DNA of 64,000 nt from Acidimicrobiales bacterium. Lineage in GTDB: Bacteria > Actinomycetota > Acidimicrobiia > Acidimicrobiales > SHLQ01. The stretch spans positions 24,140 through 88,139 of the forward strand of contig JAHDEJ010000019.1 in assembly GCA_020628865.1 (NCBI GenBank), given 5' to 3'. A model generated the notes under the pieces. The model was not told where the DNA came from, made no database searches, and worked only from the letters and a program-made list of their open reading frames with translations. How positions within the stretch are numbered: the first letter of the stretch is position 1; every line of letters begins with the position of its first letter. Below, in pieces: positions 42,576 to 52,033 of the stretch. The translations under genes were made by a program, and so were the position numbers.

Positions 42576-43510
42576 CGATGCGGCTCATCTCCGTTTGCAT
42601 TGCCACCTACAAACGTCCGAAGGGTCTCGGTGATCTCCTCTCCAGCATCGACGGTCAGGTGCTTTCCGATACAACGGACGTCGAGGTCATCGTCGTGGAC
42701 AACGACCCTCGGACTGCGGAACCAACGGTCGAGGCTCACGCGGCAACGGGCCGCTTCCCGGTCCGATACCTGACGCAGGCATCGCCAAACATTAGCTTGA
42801 CCCGCAATGCTGCTGTCGAGGCTGCGGAAGGCGAGTTGATCTGGTTTGTCGACGATGACGAGACGGCTGATCCGCACTGTCTTCGCCGGCTCGTTGAGAC
42901 GCTCGACACGTTTTCGGCGGACGTGGTCTTCGGTCCGGTCCTCCCATCCTTCGCGTCCGAGCCGCCGGCGTGGCTTCGGCCGCTGTTCGATCGACCCATT
43001 CATGAGACGGGAACACCCTCTCAGGCATTCCGCACGGGCAACACGCTCGTCCGCGCGAGCGCGCTGACCCGAATCTCGGGCCCGTTCAACCCGAACTACG
43101 GGCAAACTGGCGGAGAGGACTCGTTTCTCTTCCGCCAGTTGCATCGAGACGAACTCCGACTCGTGAACTCCTCTGACGCGATCGTGACGGAGACCGTACC
43201 GGTAGAGCGTGCGACATGGGAGTGGGTCCGGCTTCGAAATCGTCGACAGGGCCAGATCTACAGCCGCCAGATTGTGGAGCTCTCCGGCAGTCTTGCTGCT
43301 CCGGAGAGCGTCATCATGCTCGGAAAGGCTGCCGCTCAGGTCGTCGGTTGGCCGATCGTTGCTGCCGTCACCTGGACGAACCGTGGGCGCCGGGCTCGCT
43401 TCCTGTCTCGAATGTGGGTGAGCGTCGGCAAGCTCGAGGCAGCGGTGGACCTGGTGCGAACCCGACGCGCCCCACACATTGACCGCTCAACACTGCACCA
43501 CACGGAGTGA
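42572..43510 (+). CDS. Glycosyltransferase family 2
   Basis: This 312-residue GT-A enzyme has LISVCIATYKRPKGLGDLLSSI, VEVIVVDNDPRTAEPTV and LIWFVDDDETADPHCL, giving the donor-binding Asp cluster (DDDE). FNPNYGQTGGEDSFLFRQL supplies the ED base region. Starts at ATG 42572 in an ATGA overlap with the polymerase gene; a second in-frame ATG lies at 42578. The 204-base gap that follows is more AT-rich than the surroundings and probably carries the promoter of the beta-helix gene. Confidence 0.9.
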   Translation: MTMRLISVCIATYKRPKGLGDLLSSIDGQVLSDTTDVEVIVVDNDPRTAEPTVEAHAATGRFPVRYLTQASPNISLTRNAAVEAAEGELIWFVDDDETADPHCLRRLVETLDTFSADVVFGPVLPSFASEPPAWLRPLFDRPIHETGTPSQAFRTGNTLVRASALTRISGPFNPNYGQTGGEDSFLFRQLHRDELRLVNSSDAIVTETVPVERATWEWVRLRNRRQGQIYSRQIVELSGSLAAPESVIMLGKAAAQVVGWPIVAAVTWTNRGRRARFLSRMWVSVGKLEAAVDLVRTRRAPHIDRSTLHHTE

Positions 43511-43714
43511 ACGAGTCTCACTTTGTGCGAGTTCTTCGCCGGATCCGACGCGGGCAACATTTATTGCGATAAGGTTGCAAATCATGCGGAGTGCCGGGGT
43601 TTTGAGCGAGCGTTTGCCTCAAAGTATTTCATTTCCGAGACGAACATCACTCAAGGCGACCTCACGCTGCGTCGAACTCTTCGCAATGTTCAACCACACT
43701 TCGGAGCTTCGGCA

Positions 43715-45328
43715 GTGAGCCGTCCGCAGTCCCCAACAGCCAGACGCCGGTTGGAGCGGGTCCTTCTCGTCTCACTCTGCGTTGGTGCCCTCTTGGGATT
43801 GGCCTTCACTTCGGGAAGCGAGGGGGCACTTCAGCGTGCCCTTGGACGATCCGTCGGCCTGCCAACGGTCACAGGGCCAGACGCCGCCGACCGGCAGTTG
43901 GGCACGCCTGCCGAGGATGGCGACGTCCCGGTTGCGCTGGCCGCCACCGCAACGAACGCTCCCTCGCGGCCCACGCCCGGGGACTCCGGTTCCGCAACAC
44001 CCAACGTGAACCGGGTGAGCGGCGGCGAGACGGAATCGGTCCCTGCCACGACTTCGATCCCTGCTTCGGCCCCGGACGCTGAGGTATCTGCGAACGCTGA
44101 TGCCGGTTCCAACGATGAGGTATCCGAGGTTGCTGCAGCGGCAACGCAGCCCGCCGCGAGCACACCGACGACGACCGCCGCCCCGCGAACGACAACCACC
44201 ACCACCGCTCCGCAGACCACCACCACGACCGCGGCGCCGCGAACCACGACTACCTCGTCGGCGCCCGTCGTGGAGGCGCCGACGGTCGCACCGGGAGGCT
44301 GGGTGAACCCCGCCGCCACCGGGCACCGTCGCTCCAACCTGCACGACTTTGCTCCCGCGAATGATGGAGCGCACGGCGTCACCATCGACGACGACTTTCT
44401 GGCTGAGCATGCCGGCGCCGCTTGGCTGACGTATGAGGGGGACCGGCCGGTCATCTCCGGAATGGAAGCTCGCGGCCGCTGCCTCAACATCGTCACGACG
44501 ATCACCCTTCGCGACAGCGTGGTCGAGTGCCCCACCCGGGTACAGAACGGATCCTGGGGGTACATCGGCGACGTCGACGATGCTCCAGCGATCAATATTC
44601 TTGGCGCCGACGATGTGTTGATCGAATACAACACGATCACGTGCAGCGGGTTCGACGGCGATATCTGCAGTCGCTCAGTTCGCGCCGCTGGCCACGATGC
44701 TGTGGTGCAGTACAACGACCTCTCGCTCGCACGTGGTGCGGTCAGCCTCTACCACGGAACGGTTTTCCGATTCAACTACGCCCACGACATGGCATTCGGC
44801 TTCGACCCGAAACGGGCCGACAACCCGGACGACAACATCACCCATAACAACATCGTGAACAACCAGGGCTACAACAACGCTCTCGTCCACGGCAACTACA
44901 TCGTTGCCCGCTACGGCCGTGTCTCGGCCGAGCCGAACCGATACCGCAACCCGCACTACAGCAACGTGTACCCGGATGGGCTGGTTTCGATTGGTGATCC
45001 GATCAACGGCTACGCCTTCACGAACTACCTGATCAACGGTGACGGCGACGGTATGCGCATCACCGACAACTACGTTGTCGGCTCTGGGCGGCCGTTCCTG
45101 TGCAGTGCCGGTGACCGCCAATCCAGCCCCACGTGCGCCGATGACATCAGTGGAAACGTCTTTGCCGACCCACTGTTCGAGGAGTTCGGATGGCAGGTGT
45201 TTCGCGATCACAAGCGAACCGGCACCATTTCGGGGTCGTGCAACACGACCTACATCGGTGGCGTCTACGAGGTCCTGCCAGCATCAATTTTCGGCGACGA
45301 GAACACCCACGGTACCCAAGGATGTTGA
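43715..45328 (+). CDS. Membrane-anchored right-handed beta-helix surface protein, paralogue 1
   Basis: This is a 537-residue protein. An N-terminal signal-anchor (LERVLLVSLCVGALLGLAF) is followed by a low-complexity Ala/Ser/Pro stretch and a Thr-rich linker (repeats of TTTTTAAPR type, about residues 145-190). From about 195 onward lies a domain of parallel beta-helix type with NNxIxxN turns (EYNTITCSGFDGDICSR, THNNIVNNQGYNNALVHGNY). Cys pairs around the helix probably form disulfides. The fold is shared by polysaccharide lyases, epimerases and hydrolases, but no catalytic set can be named. GTG 43715 with GGAG upstream is preferred over TTG/GTG starts within the AT-rich leader. Confidence 0.8.
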   Translation: MSRPQSPTARRRLERVLLVSLCVGALLGLAFTSGSEGALQRALGRSVGLPTVTGPDAADRQLGTPAEDGDVPVALAATATNAPSRPTPGDSGSATPNVNRVSGGETESVPATTSIPASAPDAEVSANADAGSNDEVSEVAAAATQPAASTPTTTAAPRTTTTTTAPQTTTTTAAPRTTTTSSAPVVEAPTVAPGGWVNPAATGHRRSNLHDFAPANDGAHGVTIDDDFLAEHAGAAWLTYEGDRPVISGMEARGRCLNIVTTITLRDSVVECPTRVQNGSWGYIGDVDDAPAINILGADDVLIEYNTITCSGFDGDICSRSVRAAGHDAVVQYNDLSLARGAVSLYHGTVFRFNYAHDMAFGFDPKRADNPDDNITHNNIVNNQGYNNALVHGNYIVARYGRVSAEPNRYRNPHYSNVYPDGLVSIGDPINGYAFTNYLINGDGDGMRITDNYVVGSGRPFLCSAGDRQSSPTCADDISGNVFADPLFEEFGWQVFRDHKRTGTISGSCNTTYIGGVYEVLPASIFGDENTHGTQGC

Positions 45329-45329
45329 T

Positions 45330-45344
45330 CATTCTCTAAGAATG
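45330..45344. other. Palindrome CATTCT-CTA-AGAATG right after the beta-helix gene stop
   Basis: A perfect 6+6 inverted repeat begins two bases after the TGA. It lacks a following T-run, so it is a poor intrinsic terminator; it could be an operator for the downstream asparagine-synthetase-like gene or an mRNA 3' stabiliser. The rest of the 154-base gap shows only short repeats of CTACG. Confidence 0.3.
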
Positions 45345-45482
45345 CTGCCCGGTGGTCGGCGCTGCTGTGGCCGGTCGCAGGCGGTACGCTACGCTACGCG
45401 GTGTGCGAATCAGGCGACACTGCGGAGCAGTTGACAGGCCCGCTGGGTCCCCGAACGCGCTGATGGTGCATTGCGTGGTCAG

Positions 45483-46934
45483 ATGATGGACGAGGGCGCC
45501 GAATTGTGGCGGAACCAGTGCGTCGTCGGCAACGACCTACCAGACCTTTCGAAGATCGGACTTGAGCGAACGGCGATCGGCTCGTTCGACCTCTGGGCCT
45601 CGCCAGAACTGCCGTTGCAGATCTCCGGCCCGGTGATCGTGATCGGCCATGCGGCGCTGCTTTCCGGCGCCCCGTTGGTCGAACACTTCGCCGATCTGTC
45701 TCCGGCTGCATCGGTCGCAACTGTCGCGGAGCGAACACTCGACCTGGCTGGGCGTTTTCTTGTTGCGGCATGCCTCGATGACGGCCTGCGGATCATCGTC
45801 GACAGCGTCGGGAGCAAGCGGGCCTACCTCTCGGCCGACGGTGCCACAATGGCCACCCTCGAGATCCTTCTCCAGGTCGTCGATGCGCCCGCGCGTCCCC
45901 GATCCGAGGCTGCCAGGCGGCTTCACGCGAATCCGAATCTGGCCGCGCGCGAGTTCTCCAACTTCGGAGTGTTTTCTCCATGGTCGGGCTACCGCCGACT
46001 GCTTCCGAACCGAGTCGCCAATCTGTCAACCGGCACCATCGAGCTGTGCGGCCCGGCAAGCGAGCGAGTCGACGCGTCGCTCGCGCGCACAGTGGATCTG
46101 GCGCGCCAGACAGCGACCGCGTTGGCGACGCTCGGACCGATCGAACTCGGGCTCACCGGCGGTTTCGACTCGCGCCTTGCCCTTGCTGCTTTCGACGCAG
46201 CTGACGTTGACGTGAGCACCTTCACCTTCGTCGGCGCGAACCCCAAGACCGTTCAGGACGCCGAGTCGGCGGAAATCGTGGCCGCGGCTGTCGGACGCCC
46301 GCATATGACCGTGAAGGATCCGGTGCCGGACCCGCGCATCCTCGAGATGCTCACTGCGACCCAAACCATGGTCCGGTCACTCCCCCACATCCTCGGGCAC
46401 CTGACGTGGCTGTCGGAAAACGGACAAGGCCGCTTCTTCGTGAATGGCAACAGTGCTCCCATCGTCCGGACTCGCTACGGCTACGTACCGCCGAACCTCG
46501 GGCGCTGGGCGACGGCGCGGATCGTGCTCGGACACGATCCGGACCCACATGATGTGGAGGGGTTCGACGAATGGTGGGACGACCGTTTCGCGACTGCGGC
46601 GGGCCGGTCACGCCTTCCACCGACTGTGTTGTTCTACTGGGAACAACGAGGTGCAATCTGGGGTTCGCATGGGCTGTCTGAGAAAGACCTCTTCATCGAT
46701 GAGGCCAGCTTCTTTTCTTCAGGTCGTTTCCTTCAGGCAATGCTGAGCTTTCCCCAGCACTACCGATCAGCGCTCCGTTCCAGCCTGTTCCTGGACCTGA
46801 TCTCCGAGCTGTCGCCGCGCCTTGGCGAGCTGGGTGCACCGACCCGGAAGTCGTGGCCGCGCCGCGTCTATCACCTGACCCCTGCGCCGCTCGTCGTTCG
46901 ATCAATCCGTCCTGGGTGGGGCGAGGCAAAGTAG
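45483..46934 (+). CDS. Asparagine-synthetase-like (PP-loop) amide transferase without glutaminase nucleophile
   Basis: This 483-residue protein has a C-terminal half carrying the ATP-pyrophosphatase loop of asparagine synthetase B, LGLTGGFDSRLALAAF (222-237), followed by the FTFVG...DAESAEIVAAAVG segment of the synthetase fold. The N-terminal half has the length of a class II glutaminase domain but begins MMDEGAELW, so the essential Cys2 is absent and it should not hydrolyse glutamine. Related proteins amidate uronic acids in O-antigens or close lasso peptides. Sitting between two paralogous surface proteins in a glycan locus, with a UDP-uronic acid pathway present, sugar amidation or ligation is the leading guess. 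Confidence 0.75.
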   Translation: MMDEGAELWRNQCVVGNDLPDLSKIGLERTAIGSFDLWASPELPLQISGPVIVIGHAALLSGAPLVEHFADLSPAASVATVAERTLDLAGRFLVAACLDDGLRIIVDSVGSKRAYLSADGATMATLEILLQVVDAPARPRSEAARRLHANPNLAAREFSNFGVFSPWSGYRRLLPNRVANLSTGTIELCGPASERVDASLARTVDLARQTATALATLGPIELGLTGGFDSRLALAAFDAADVDVSTFTFVGANPKTVQDAESAEIVAAAVGRPHMTVKDPVPDPRILEMLTATQTMVRSLPHILGHLTWLSENGQGRFFVNGNSAPIVRTRYGYVPPNLGRWATARIVLGHDPDPHDVEGFDEWWDDRFATAAGRSRLPPTVLFYWEQRGAIWGSHGLSEKDLFIDEASFFSSGRFLQAMLSFPQHYRSALRSSLFLDLISELSPRLGELGAPTRKSWPRRVYHLTPAPLVVRSIRPGWGEAK

Positions 46935-48391
46935 TGGCTCGTTTCCGGTCGGACCTCTTCTCTCGATTTGAGAGCCTTGCGACGGTGGTCCTTGCCATGT
47001 GTTGCATCGCAGCTGTCGCGATCCTGCTGATCTTCCGGGGTGGCGATGAAACCGGGCTCTCGGACCTCGGCACAGCGGCGGATGGGTCCGCAGACGTGGC
47101 CGTCGCTCCCGCGGAAACGACGACAACGGCGGCCCCGACGACCACAACGACCACGGCGCCGACAACCACGACGACGACCAGCACCACCACGACAACAACA
47201 ACCGTTCCGCCTCGTCCGACACGGGTCATCGTGGGCGATGAGACCGTGCCAATCACCTTCTCCCCATATGGGTGGGTCATACCTGAGCCGAGTCTCGGTG
47301 GTTTGCCGCTGGGCGCTGACCCCTCCCGCCTTCTGCCATTCGTCGAACCCAACGACGGTCCATTCGGTGTCCTGATCGACAACGCGTTCCTGGACGAACA
47401 CGAGGGAGCAGAATGGCTCGGAGAAGAGGACGGCATTCCCGTCATCGACCGGATCGATGCGTCGGACCGGTGCCTGAACATCATGACCACCGTGATTCTC
47501 CGGCGGTCCTTTGTGTCATGTCCGACTCGCGTCCAAAGCGACCTGTGGGGATACGCAGGACAGATCGATGATGCGCCAGCCGTGAGCGTGCTCGGCGATG
47601 ATGCTGACGGCTCCATCATCGAGCACAACACGATTACCTGCAGTGGCTTCGACGCAGATATTTGCTCCCGAACGGTTCGGATCGGAGCCAGAAACGTGAT
47701 CGTGCAGTTCAACGATCTCTCGCACGCTCGGGGAGGGGTTCAACTCTTTGACGACGCGACGGTTGTCTTCAACCATCTCCACGATTTCAGCTTTGGCTTC
47801 GATCCTTCGCGAGCGGACTCCGTTGATGATCGCGTGACACACAACAACGCGGTGGGGAATCTGGGCTACCCGAACACCATCGTGGCCGGGAACTTCATCG
47901 ATGCGACGTACGGTCGTGTCTCTGAGTCGCCGACCGAATTTGTCAGCCCGTATTTCTTTGATGCCTACGAGGGTGGCGTCGTCGAGCTGGGAGATCCAAT
48001 CAACGGCTTCGCGTTCTCGAACTATCTCATCAACGACAATGGCGACGGCGTTCGGTACGAACGCAACTACGTCGAGAGCACCGGCCGTCCCTTCCGCTGC
48101 AACGACTCGCGCCGCCATGACGACTCCGTGTGCTCAGCCGGCATTTCGTTCAACGTGTTTGCGGATCTGCGGATCGATGATTTCGGGGCCGAACCGCCCT
48201 TCCGAGACTTCGACGGGAACGGCACCCTGCTCGGCGGATGCAACTTCGAACTCGCCGGAGAGGAGCTCGTTCCCCTGCTCCTGAGCGACGAGGATCCCGA
48301 CCCCCAGTGCACCGAGCAGCTTGAGCTCTCGACGGACGCGCAAGCGCAGTTCGTCGAGGACCTTGTGTCGTTGACGGTCGACTTCGGCTGA
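46934..48391 (+). CDS. Membrane-anchored right-handed beta-helix surface protein, paralogue 2
   Basis: This 485-residue protein starts at a GTG overlapping the upstream TAG by one base. A signal-anchor (ATVVLAMCCIAAVAILLIF, about 15-33) precedes a Thr-rich stalk (about 60-95) containing runs of six or seven threonines, then a beta-helix domain clearly homologous to paralogue 1: RCLNIMTTVILRRSFVSCPTRVQ, EHNTITCSGFDADICSRTVR, NDLSHARGGVQLF and GDPINGFAFSNYLINDNGDG all have counterparts there. Shared Cys positions suggest conserved disulfides. The C-terminus diverges. It is three bases upstream of the flippase gene. Confidence 0.8.
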   Translation: MARFRSDLFSRFESLATVVLAMCCIAAVAILLIFRGGDETGLSDLGTAADGSADVAVAPAETTTTAAPTTTTTTAPTTTTTTSTTTTTTTVPPRPTRVIVGDETVPITFSPYGWVIPEPSLGGLPLGADPSRLLPFVEPNDGPFGVLIDNAFLDEHEGAEWLGEEDGIPVIDRIDASDRCLNIMTTVILRRSFVSCPTRVQSDLWGYAGQIDDAPAVSVLGDDADGSIIEHNTITCSGFDADICSRTVRIGARNVIVQFNDLSHARGGVQLFDDATVVFNHLHDFSFGFDPSRADSVDDRVTHNNAVGNLGYPNTIVAGNFIDATYGRVSESPTEFVSPYFFDAYEGGVVELGDPINGFAFSNYLINDNGDGVRYERNYVESTGRPFRCNDSRRHDDSVCSAGISFNVFADLRIDDFGAEPPFRDFDGNGTLLGGCNFELAGEELVPLLLSDEDPDPQCTEQLELSTDAQAQFVEDLVSLTVDFG

Positions 48392-48393
48392 CC

Positions 48394-49638
48394 ATGCAAC
48401 GGCTGATGAAGCGCCTCGCTTCTGGCGACGCGAAGTGGGGGTTGCTGACTGAGGTCACGACACTGGGCGTGGCGTTTCTGACGTTCATCGTCGTTGGCGC
48501 GCGCTTGGGCCCTGGGCCCTTTGGATCGCTAGCGGCCGTGCTTTCCACGATCGCGCTCGTCAGTCCGCTCATCACTGCGTCTCCGGAACACGTGATCGTC
48601 CAACGGGTCGCCCGAGGAGAGTCCGTCAATGTTGCCTGGGCCAAGGCCACAGGAGTTCTGACGACGGTGGCGATGCCTGCGGCCGTCGTTGTGGTCCTCA
48701 TCAGCATCGTGGTGTCCCCGGAGATGACGGCAGCTGCGGTGTTGATGATCACGGTTGCGGAGATCACGTTCCTCAACATCGCACGTGCTGCGATCCGGAC
48801 ACATGAGGCTCGAGGCGCGAGCAACGTCGGCGCATACGTGGCGATTTCCATGCTCGTGACGCGGGCAATCTCACTCGGCCTGTTCTTGACGCTCGGCGAT
48901 CAGACGCTCGGGCTGTGGGCTGCCGTCCACCTCTTCGGCAGCGCGCTTGCGGCGCTGTATTCGTCTGCTTCCATTTGGAAACTCGCACCCGGAGAACGCC
49001 GCCTCGAGCGGGCAACGTGGGAGGACTTCCGGCTTGGGCTCCCGTTCTCGCTGCATGCCGGGCCGAGTGGACTTCTCTCCAACAACGACAAGATGGTGCT
49101 TTCCGGCGCTGGTCTTTCTGTCGATGCTGGTATCTACGCCGCGGCATATCGCGTGGTGTCGATCGGCGGCCTTCCGTCCCGAGCGGTCTTGAGAACGAGA
49201 TATGCGTCGAACTTCCGACCGGAGAACCAGACACCAGACGCATCATTGCGAAACGCCCTCTCGATTGTGAAGGCCACGCTGCCTGCCGGTCTGTCCTCCT
49301 GCATCGGCCTGATCGCGCTTTCTCCGGTGGTCTCGATTGTGCTCGGAGACGACTTCAGCAGCTCGGTGGACGCCCTGCGTTACCTTGCGTTCCTTCCACT
49401 CGTCCGAGCGGTGCTTACCCCAGGCGCCGACGCACTCACAGGTACCGGCCGTCATCGAACTCGCATCTTTGGGACGCTTGCCGCCGGCCTCATGAACCTT
49501 GTTCTCAATCTCATCTTCATTCCGACCTATGGCTGGCAGGCAGCCGTCGTGACGACTTTGGTTGCTGAGCTGTTGCTTCTTGCGTGGATTTGGACGAGCC
49601 TTGCCGCACCGGTCCTGCGGGCGGGACGGTCGGGTTAG
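48394..49638 (+). CDS. Wzx-type lipid-linked oligosaccharide flippase
   Basis: This 414-residue protein of the polysaccharide-biosynthesis/MOP family has about 12 hydrophobic helices. It opens with LTEVTTLGVAFLTFIVVGARLGPGPFGSLAAVL, typical of Wzx N-termini, and carries FSLHAGPSGLLSNNDKMVLSGAGLSVDAGIYAAAYRV, the conserved central loop pattern. Wzx moves undecaprenyl-linked repeat units across the inner membrane for Wzy. It lies directly after the beta-helix gene and before a GT4 gene, and pairs logically with the Wzy-like protein at 41232 and the Wzz copies. Confidence 0.9.
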   Translation: MQRLMKRLASGDAKWGLLTEVTTLGVAFLTFIVVGARLGPGPFGSLAAVLSTIALVSPLITASPEHVIVQRVARGESVNVAWAKATGVLTTVAMPAAVVVVLISIVVSPEMTAAAVLMITVAEITFLNIARAAIRTHEARGASNVGAYVAISMLVTRAISLGLFLTLGDQTLGLWAAVHLFGSALAALYSSASIWKLAPGERRLERATWEDFRLGLPFSLHAGPSGLLSNNDKMVLSGAGLSVDAGIYAAAYRVVSIGGLPSRAVLRTRYASNFRPENQTPDASLRNALSIVKATLPAGLSSCIGLIALSPVVSIVLGDDFSSSVDALRYLAFLPLVRAVLTPGADALTGTGRHRTRIFGTLAAGLMNLVLNLIFIPTYGWQAAVVTTLVAELLLLAWIWTSLAAPVLRAGRSG

Positions 49639-49647
49639 TATCACGCG

Positions 49648-50862
49648 ATGATCCGCGTCGCCCAGATCGTTTACGACTGCATCCCCAACGCCGGGTCGGA
49701 TCCTGGGATCGGTTGGCACAGCGTCGTCTGTGCGAGTGCCGAAGGCTTCGAAGTTCACGCAATCACAAAGGCCTCGAACCGCCGGGCCATCGAGGCCACC
49801 GCTCCACTCCCGGGTGTGACCTGGCACTACATCGACGCGCCAGAACGCTTCGGGCCGCTGAAGGTCGGACGGAGCTTGGGCGACACGATCCATCTCAGCC
49901 GTTGGCTCCCCAAGGCGCGAGATCTCTGCACGGAGTTGGCAGAGGCCGACAAAATCGATCTCACGCACTTCGTCACGTTCACCGCTCACTGGATGCCGGT
50001 TCCCCTGGCAGAGGTTCCGGTACCTCATGTCTTCGGGCCCGTCGGCGGAGGCGAGCGATCGCCAGCTCAACTGCTGGATCGACCGGTGGATCGCGCGTCG
50101 GCCGGGGCCCGGAACCTGTTCCAAACTGCACTCACGCGCACGCCCACGTGGAATCGGCTGCTCAAAGCGGACCGAACAATCGTGCTCTCCGCAAGCCGGG
50201 CGACCACGGAACGTCTTCGCTCCCGCGGTGTGGAGGTCTTCGAGACCTGGAGGACAGGTTGTCTTCCGAATACGCTCATCGCCCAAACGGATGCCATCGA
50301 ACCGGACCGGAACAGCGGCACGACCATCGTGATGTCCGGTCGACAGCTACGGTGGAAAGGTCACGACTTGGCCATCAACGCCATGCCCATCGTGTTGCAG
50401 AGACATCCAGATGCGAGCTTGTTGATCCTCGGTTCGGGCCCAGAGCACCAGAACCTCGTCGACGAAGTCGCAGCTGCCGGGCTCAACGAGCACATTCGCT
50501 TTCACGACCAGGTGGACCGCAATGTCGAACGAGCGATCATCGCCGGAGCGGATTGCTTTCTGTTCCCTTCGCGACGCGACACTGGCAGCACGCTCGTGCC
50601 GCTGGTCCAGGTGATGGGTGTCCCGATCGCCGCGTTTGCGACTGGGGCGCTTCCCGAGGCAACGGGCGGGCATGCAAGTCTGGCAGATCCAGCAGCGCAC
50701 GAGTCCCCTGCGCACGCGTTGGCGTTCGCGATCCTCGGTGCACTCGAGACGGACGAGGCCGCCTTGCAAGCGGCCCGCAACCACGCAATCGATAGATTCG
50801 GCGAGGAAAATTCACGCAAAGCGCTGCGGCGTTGGTACGAAGCCGCCCTCGCTCCTCGATAG
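49648..50862 (+). CDS. Glycosyltransferase family 4
   Basis: This 404-residue GT-B enzyme reads [24 protein letters not shown] in the N-terminal half, then [19 protein letters not shown] and [13 protein letters not shown] in the donor half, with [26 protein letters not shown] as the nucleotide-sugar-binding EX7E-type region. The usual first glutamate is replaced around RRDTGS, so this is a more distant GT4 member. An ATG at 49648 has no strong ribosome site. It is separated from the following SDR gene by 88 bases. Confidence 0.85.
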   Translation: MIRVAQIVYDCIPNAGSDPGIGWHSVVCASAEGFEVHAITKASNRRAIEATAPLPGVTWHYIDAPERFGPLKVGRSLGDTIHLSRWLPKARDLCTELAEADKIDLTHFVTFTAHWMPVPLAEVPVPHVFGPVGGGERSPAQLLDRPVDRASAGARNLFQTALTRTPTWNRLLKADRTIVLSASRATTERLRSRGVEVFETWRTGCLPNTLIAQTDAIEPDRNSGTTIVMSGRQLRWKGHDLAINAMPIVLQRHPDASLLILGSGPEHQNLVDEVAAAGLNEHIRFHDQVDRNVERAIIAGADCFLFPSRRDTGSTLVPLVQVMGVPIAAFATGALPEATGGHASLADPAAHESPAHALAFAILGALETDEAALQAARNHAIDRFGEENSRKALRRWYEAALAPR

Positions 50863-50950
50863 CCTGCACATGGGCAACGGCGCGGATCAACGTTCTCCAC
50901 CAATTGCCGATTCAAAACAGGAATCGTCGCCAACCGATCACGGAGCAGCA

Positions 50951-52033
50951 ATGTCAGTCATCATCGTCACCGGGTCCGGCGGACTCATCGGTTCGCAGGC
51001 CGTAACCCACTTTGCGTCGGAAGCAGACGTCATCGTCGGGATCGACAACAACATGCGCCAGGAGTTCTTCGGCGAGGAAGCATCGACGGATTGGGTGGTC
51101 AACGATCTCTCGAGTCGCCTCGAGAACTACCGGCATGTTGCGGTCGACATTCGGGACAACGATGCCATTCAGCAGTTGTTCGCTGAGTACGGATCCGACA
51201 TCTCGCTCATCGTGCACACCGCCGCTCAGCCCTCCCACGACTGGGCGGCCCGGGACCCACACACAGACTTCAGCGTGAATGCCAACGGCACGCTCAACCT
51301 CTTGGAGGCGACCCGACAGCACTGCCCTGACGCCGTCTTCATCTTCACCTCGACCAACAAGGTCTATGGCGACACACCGAACAACCTGCCGCTCATCGAA
51401 CTGGAGAAGCGATGGGAGCTCGATCCCGCTCACCCATGGGCTGAGCACGGTATCCCCGAAGAGATGAGTGTGGACCAGTCCACTCACAGCCTGTTCGGCG
51501 CTTCCAAGCTGGCTGCAGATGCCCTGGTGCAGGAATACGGCCGTTACTTCGACATGAAAACCGCGGCCTTTCGCGGAGGTTGCCTGACCGGTCCGGACCA
51601 CTCGGGGGCAGAGCTGCACGGCTTCCTTGCATACCTGGTCAAGTGCACCGTGATTGGTCGGCCGTACACGGTCTTCGGCTACAAGGCGAAGCAGGTTCGC
51701 GACAACATCCATGCGTCCGACCTGATCAGCGCATTCGACCACTTCTACCGAGCTCCTCGCGTCGCCGAGGTGTACAACATCGGCGGCGGCCGAGCCATCA
51801 ATTGCTCGATGCTCGAGGCGATCGAGATCAGTGAAGAGCTCTCGGGCAAGAAGCTGGATTTCACCTACTCGGACGAGAACCGCATCGGTGACCACATCTG
51901 GTATGTGAGCGACATCCGCCGATTCCAGAACCACTATCCGGATTGGCAGTTCACCTACGATCTCAAGGCGATCATGGCCGAGATCCACGACAAGATGGCC
52001 GAGCGTTGGTTGGCCGAGGGTGCCGACGCATGA
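50951..52033 (+). CDS. SDR sugar epimerase, CDP-paratose 2-epimerase-like, Phe in place of catalytic Tyr
   Basis: This 360-residue extended SDR has [13 protein letters not shown] at 6-18, the [10 protein letters not shown] strand, and [14 protein letters not shown] at 177-190, where the usual YxxxK is FxxxK (F182, K186). [23 protein letters not shown] and [12 protein letters not shown] match the CDP-paratose/tyvelose 2-epimerase group. Substitution of Tyr by Phe weakens ordinary SDR hydride chemistry; tyvelose epimerase already uses an unusual C2 oxidation, so activity is not excluded. The gene overlaps the WecG-type GT gene by four bases, and GGAG precedes ATG 50951. Confidence 0.82.
   Translation: MSVIIVTGSGGLIGSQAVTHFASEADVIVGIDNNMRQEFFGEEASTDWVVNDLSSRLENYRHVAVDIRDNDAIQQLFAEYGSDISLIVHTAAQPSHDWAARDPHTDFSVNANGTLNLLEATRQHCPDAVFIFTSTNKVYGDTPNNLPLIELEKRWELDPAHPWAEHGIPEEMSVDQSTHSLFGASKLAADALVQEYGRYFDMKTAAFRGGCLTGPDHSGAELHGFLAYLVKCTVIGRPYTVFGYKAKQVRDNIHASDLISAFDHFYRAPRVAEVYNIGGGRAINCSMLEAIEISEELSGKKLDFTYSDENRIGDHIWYVSDIRRFQNHYPDWQFTYDLKAIMAEIHDKMAERWLAEGADA

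Noticed and set aside
6280..46934. Lasso-peptide cluster (PqqD domain, asparagine-synthetase-like, HprK-like and ABC exporter all present)
   Set aside because: The pieces are scattered over 40 kb in different operons, no transglutaminase-like leader protease is present and no precursor peptide could be found. The polysaccharide context explains each better.
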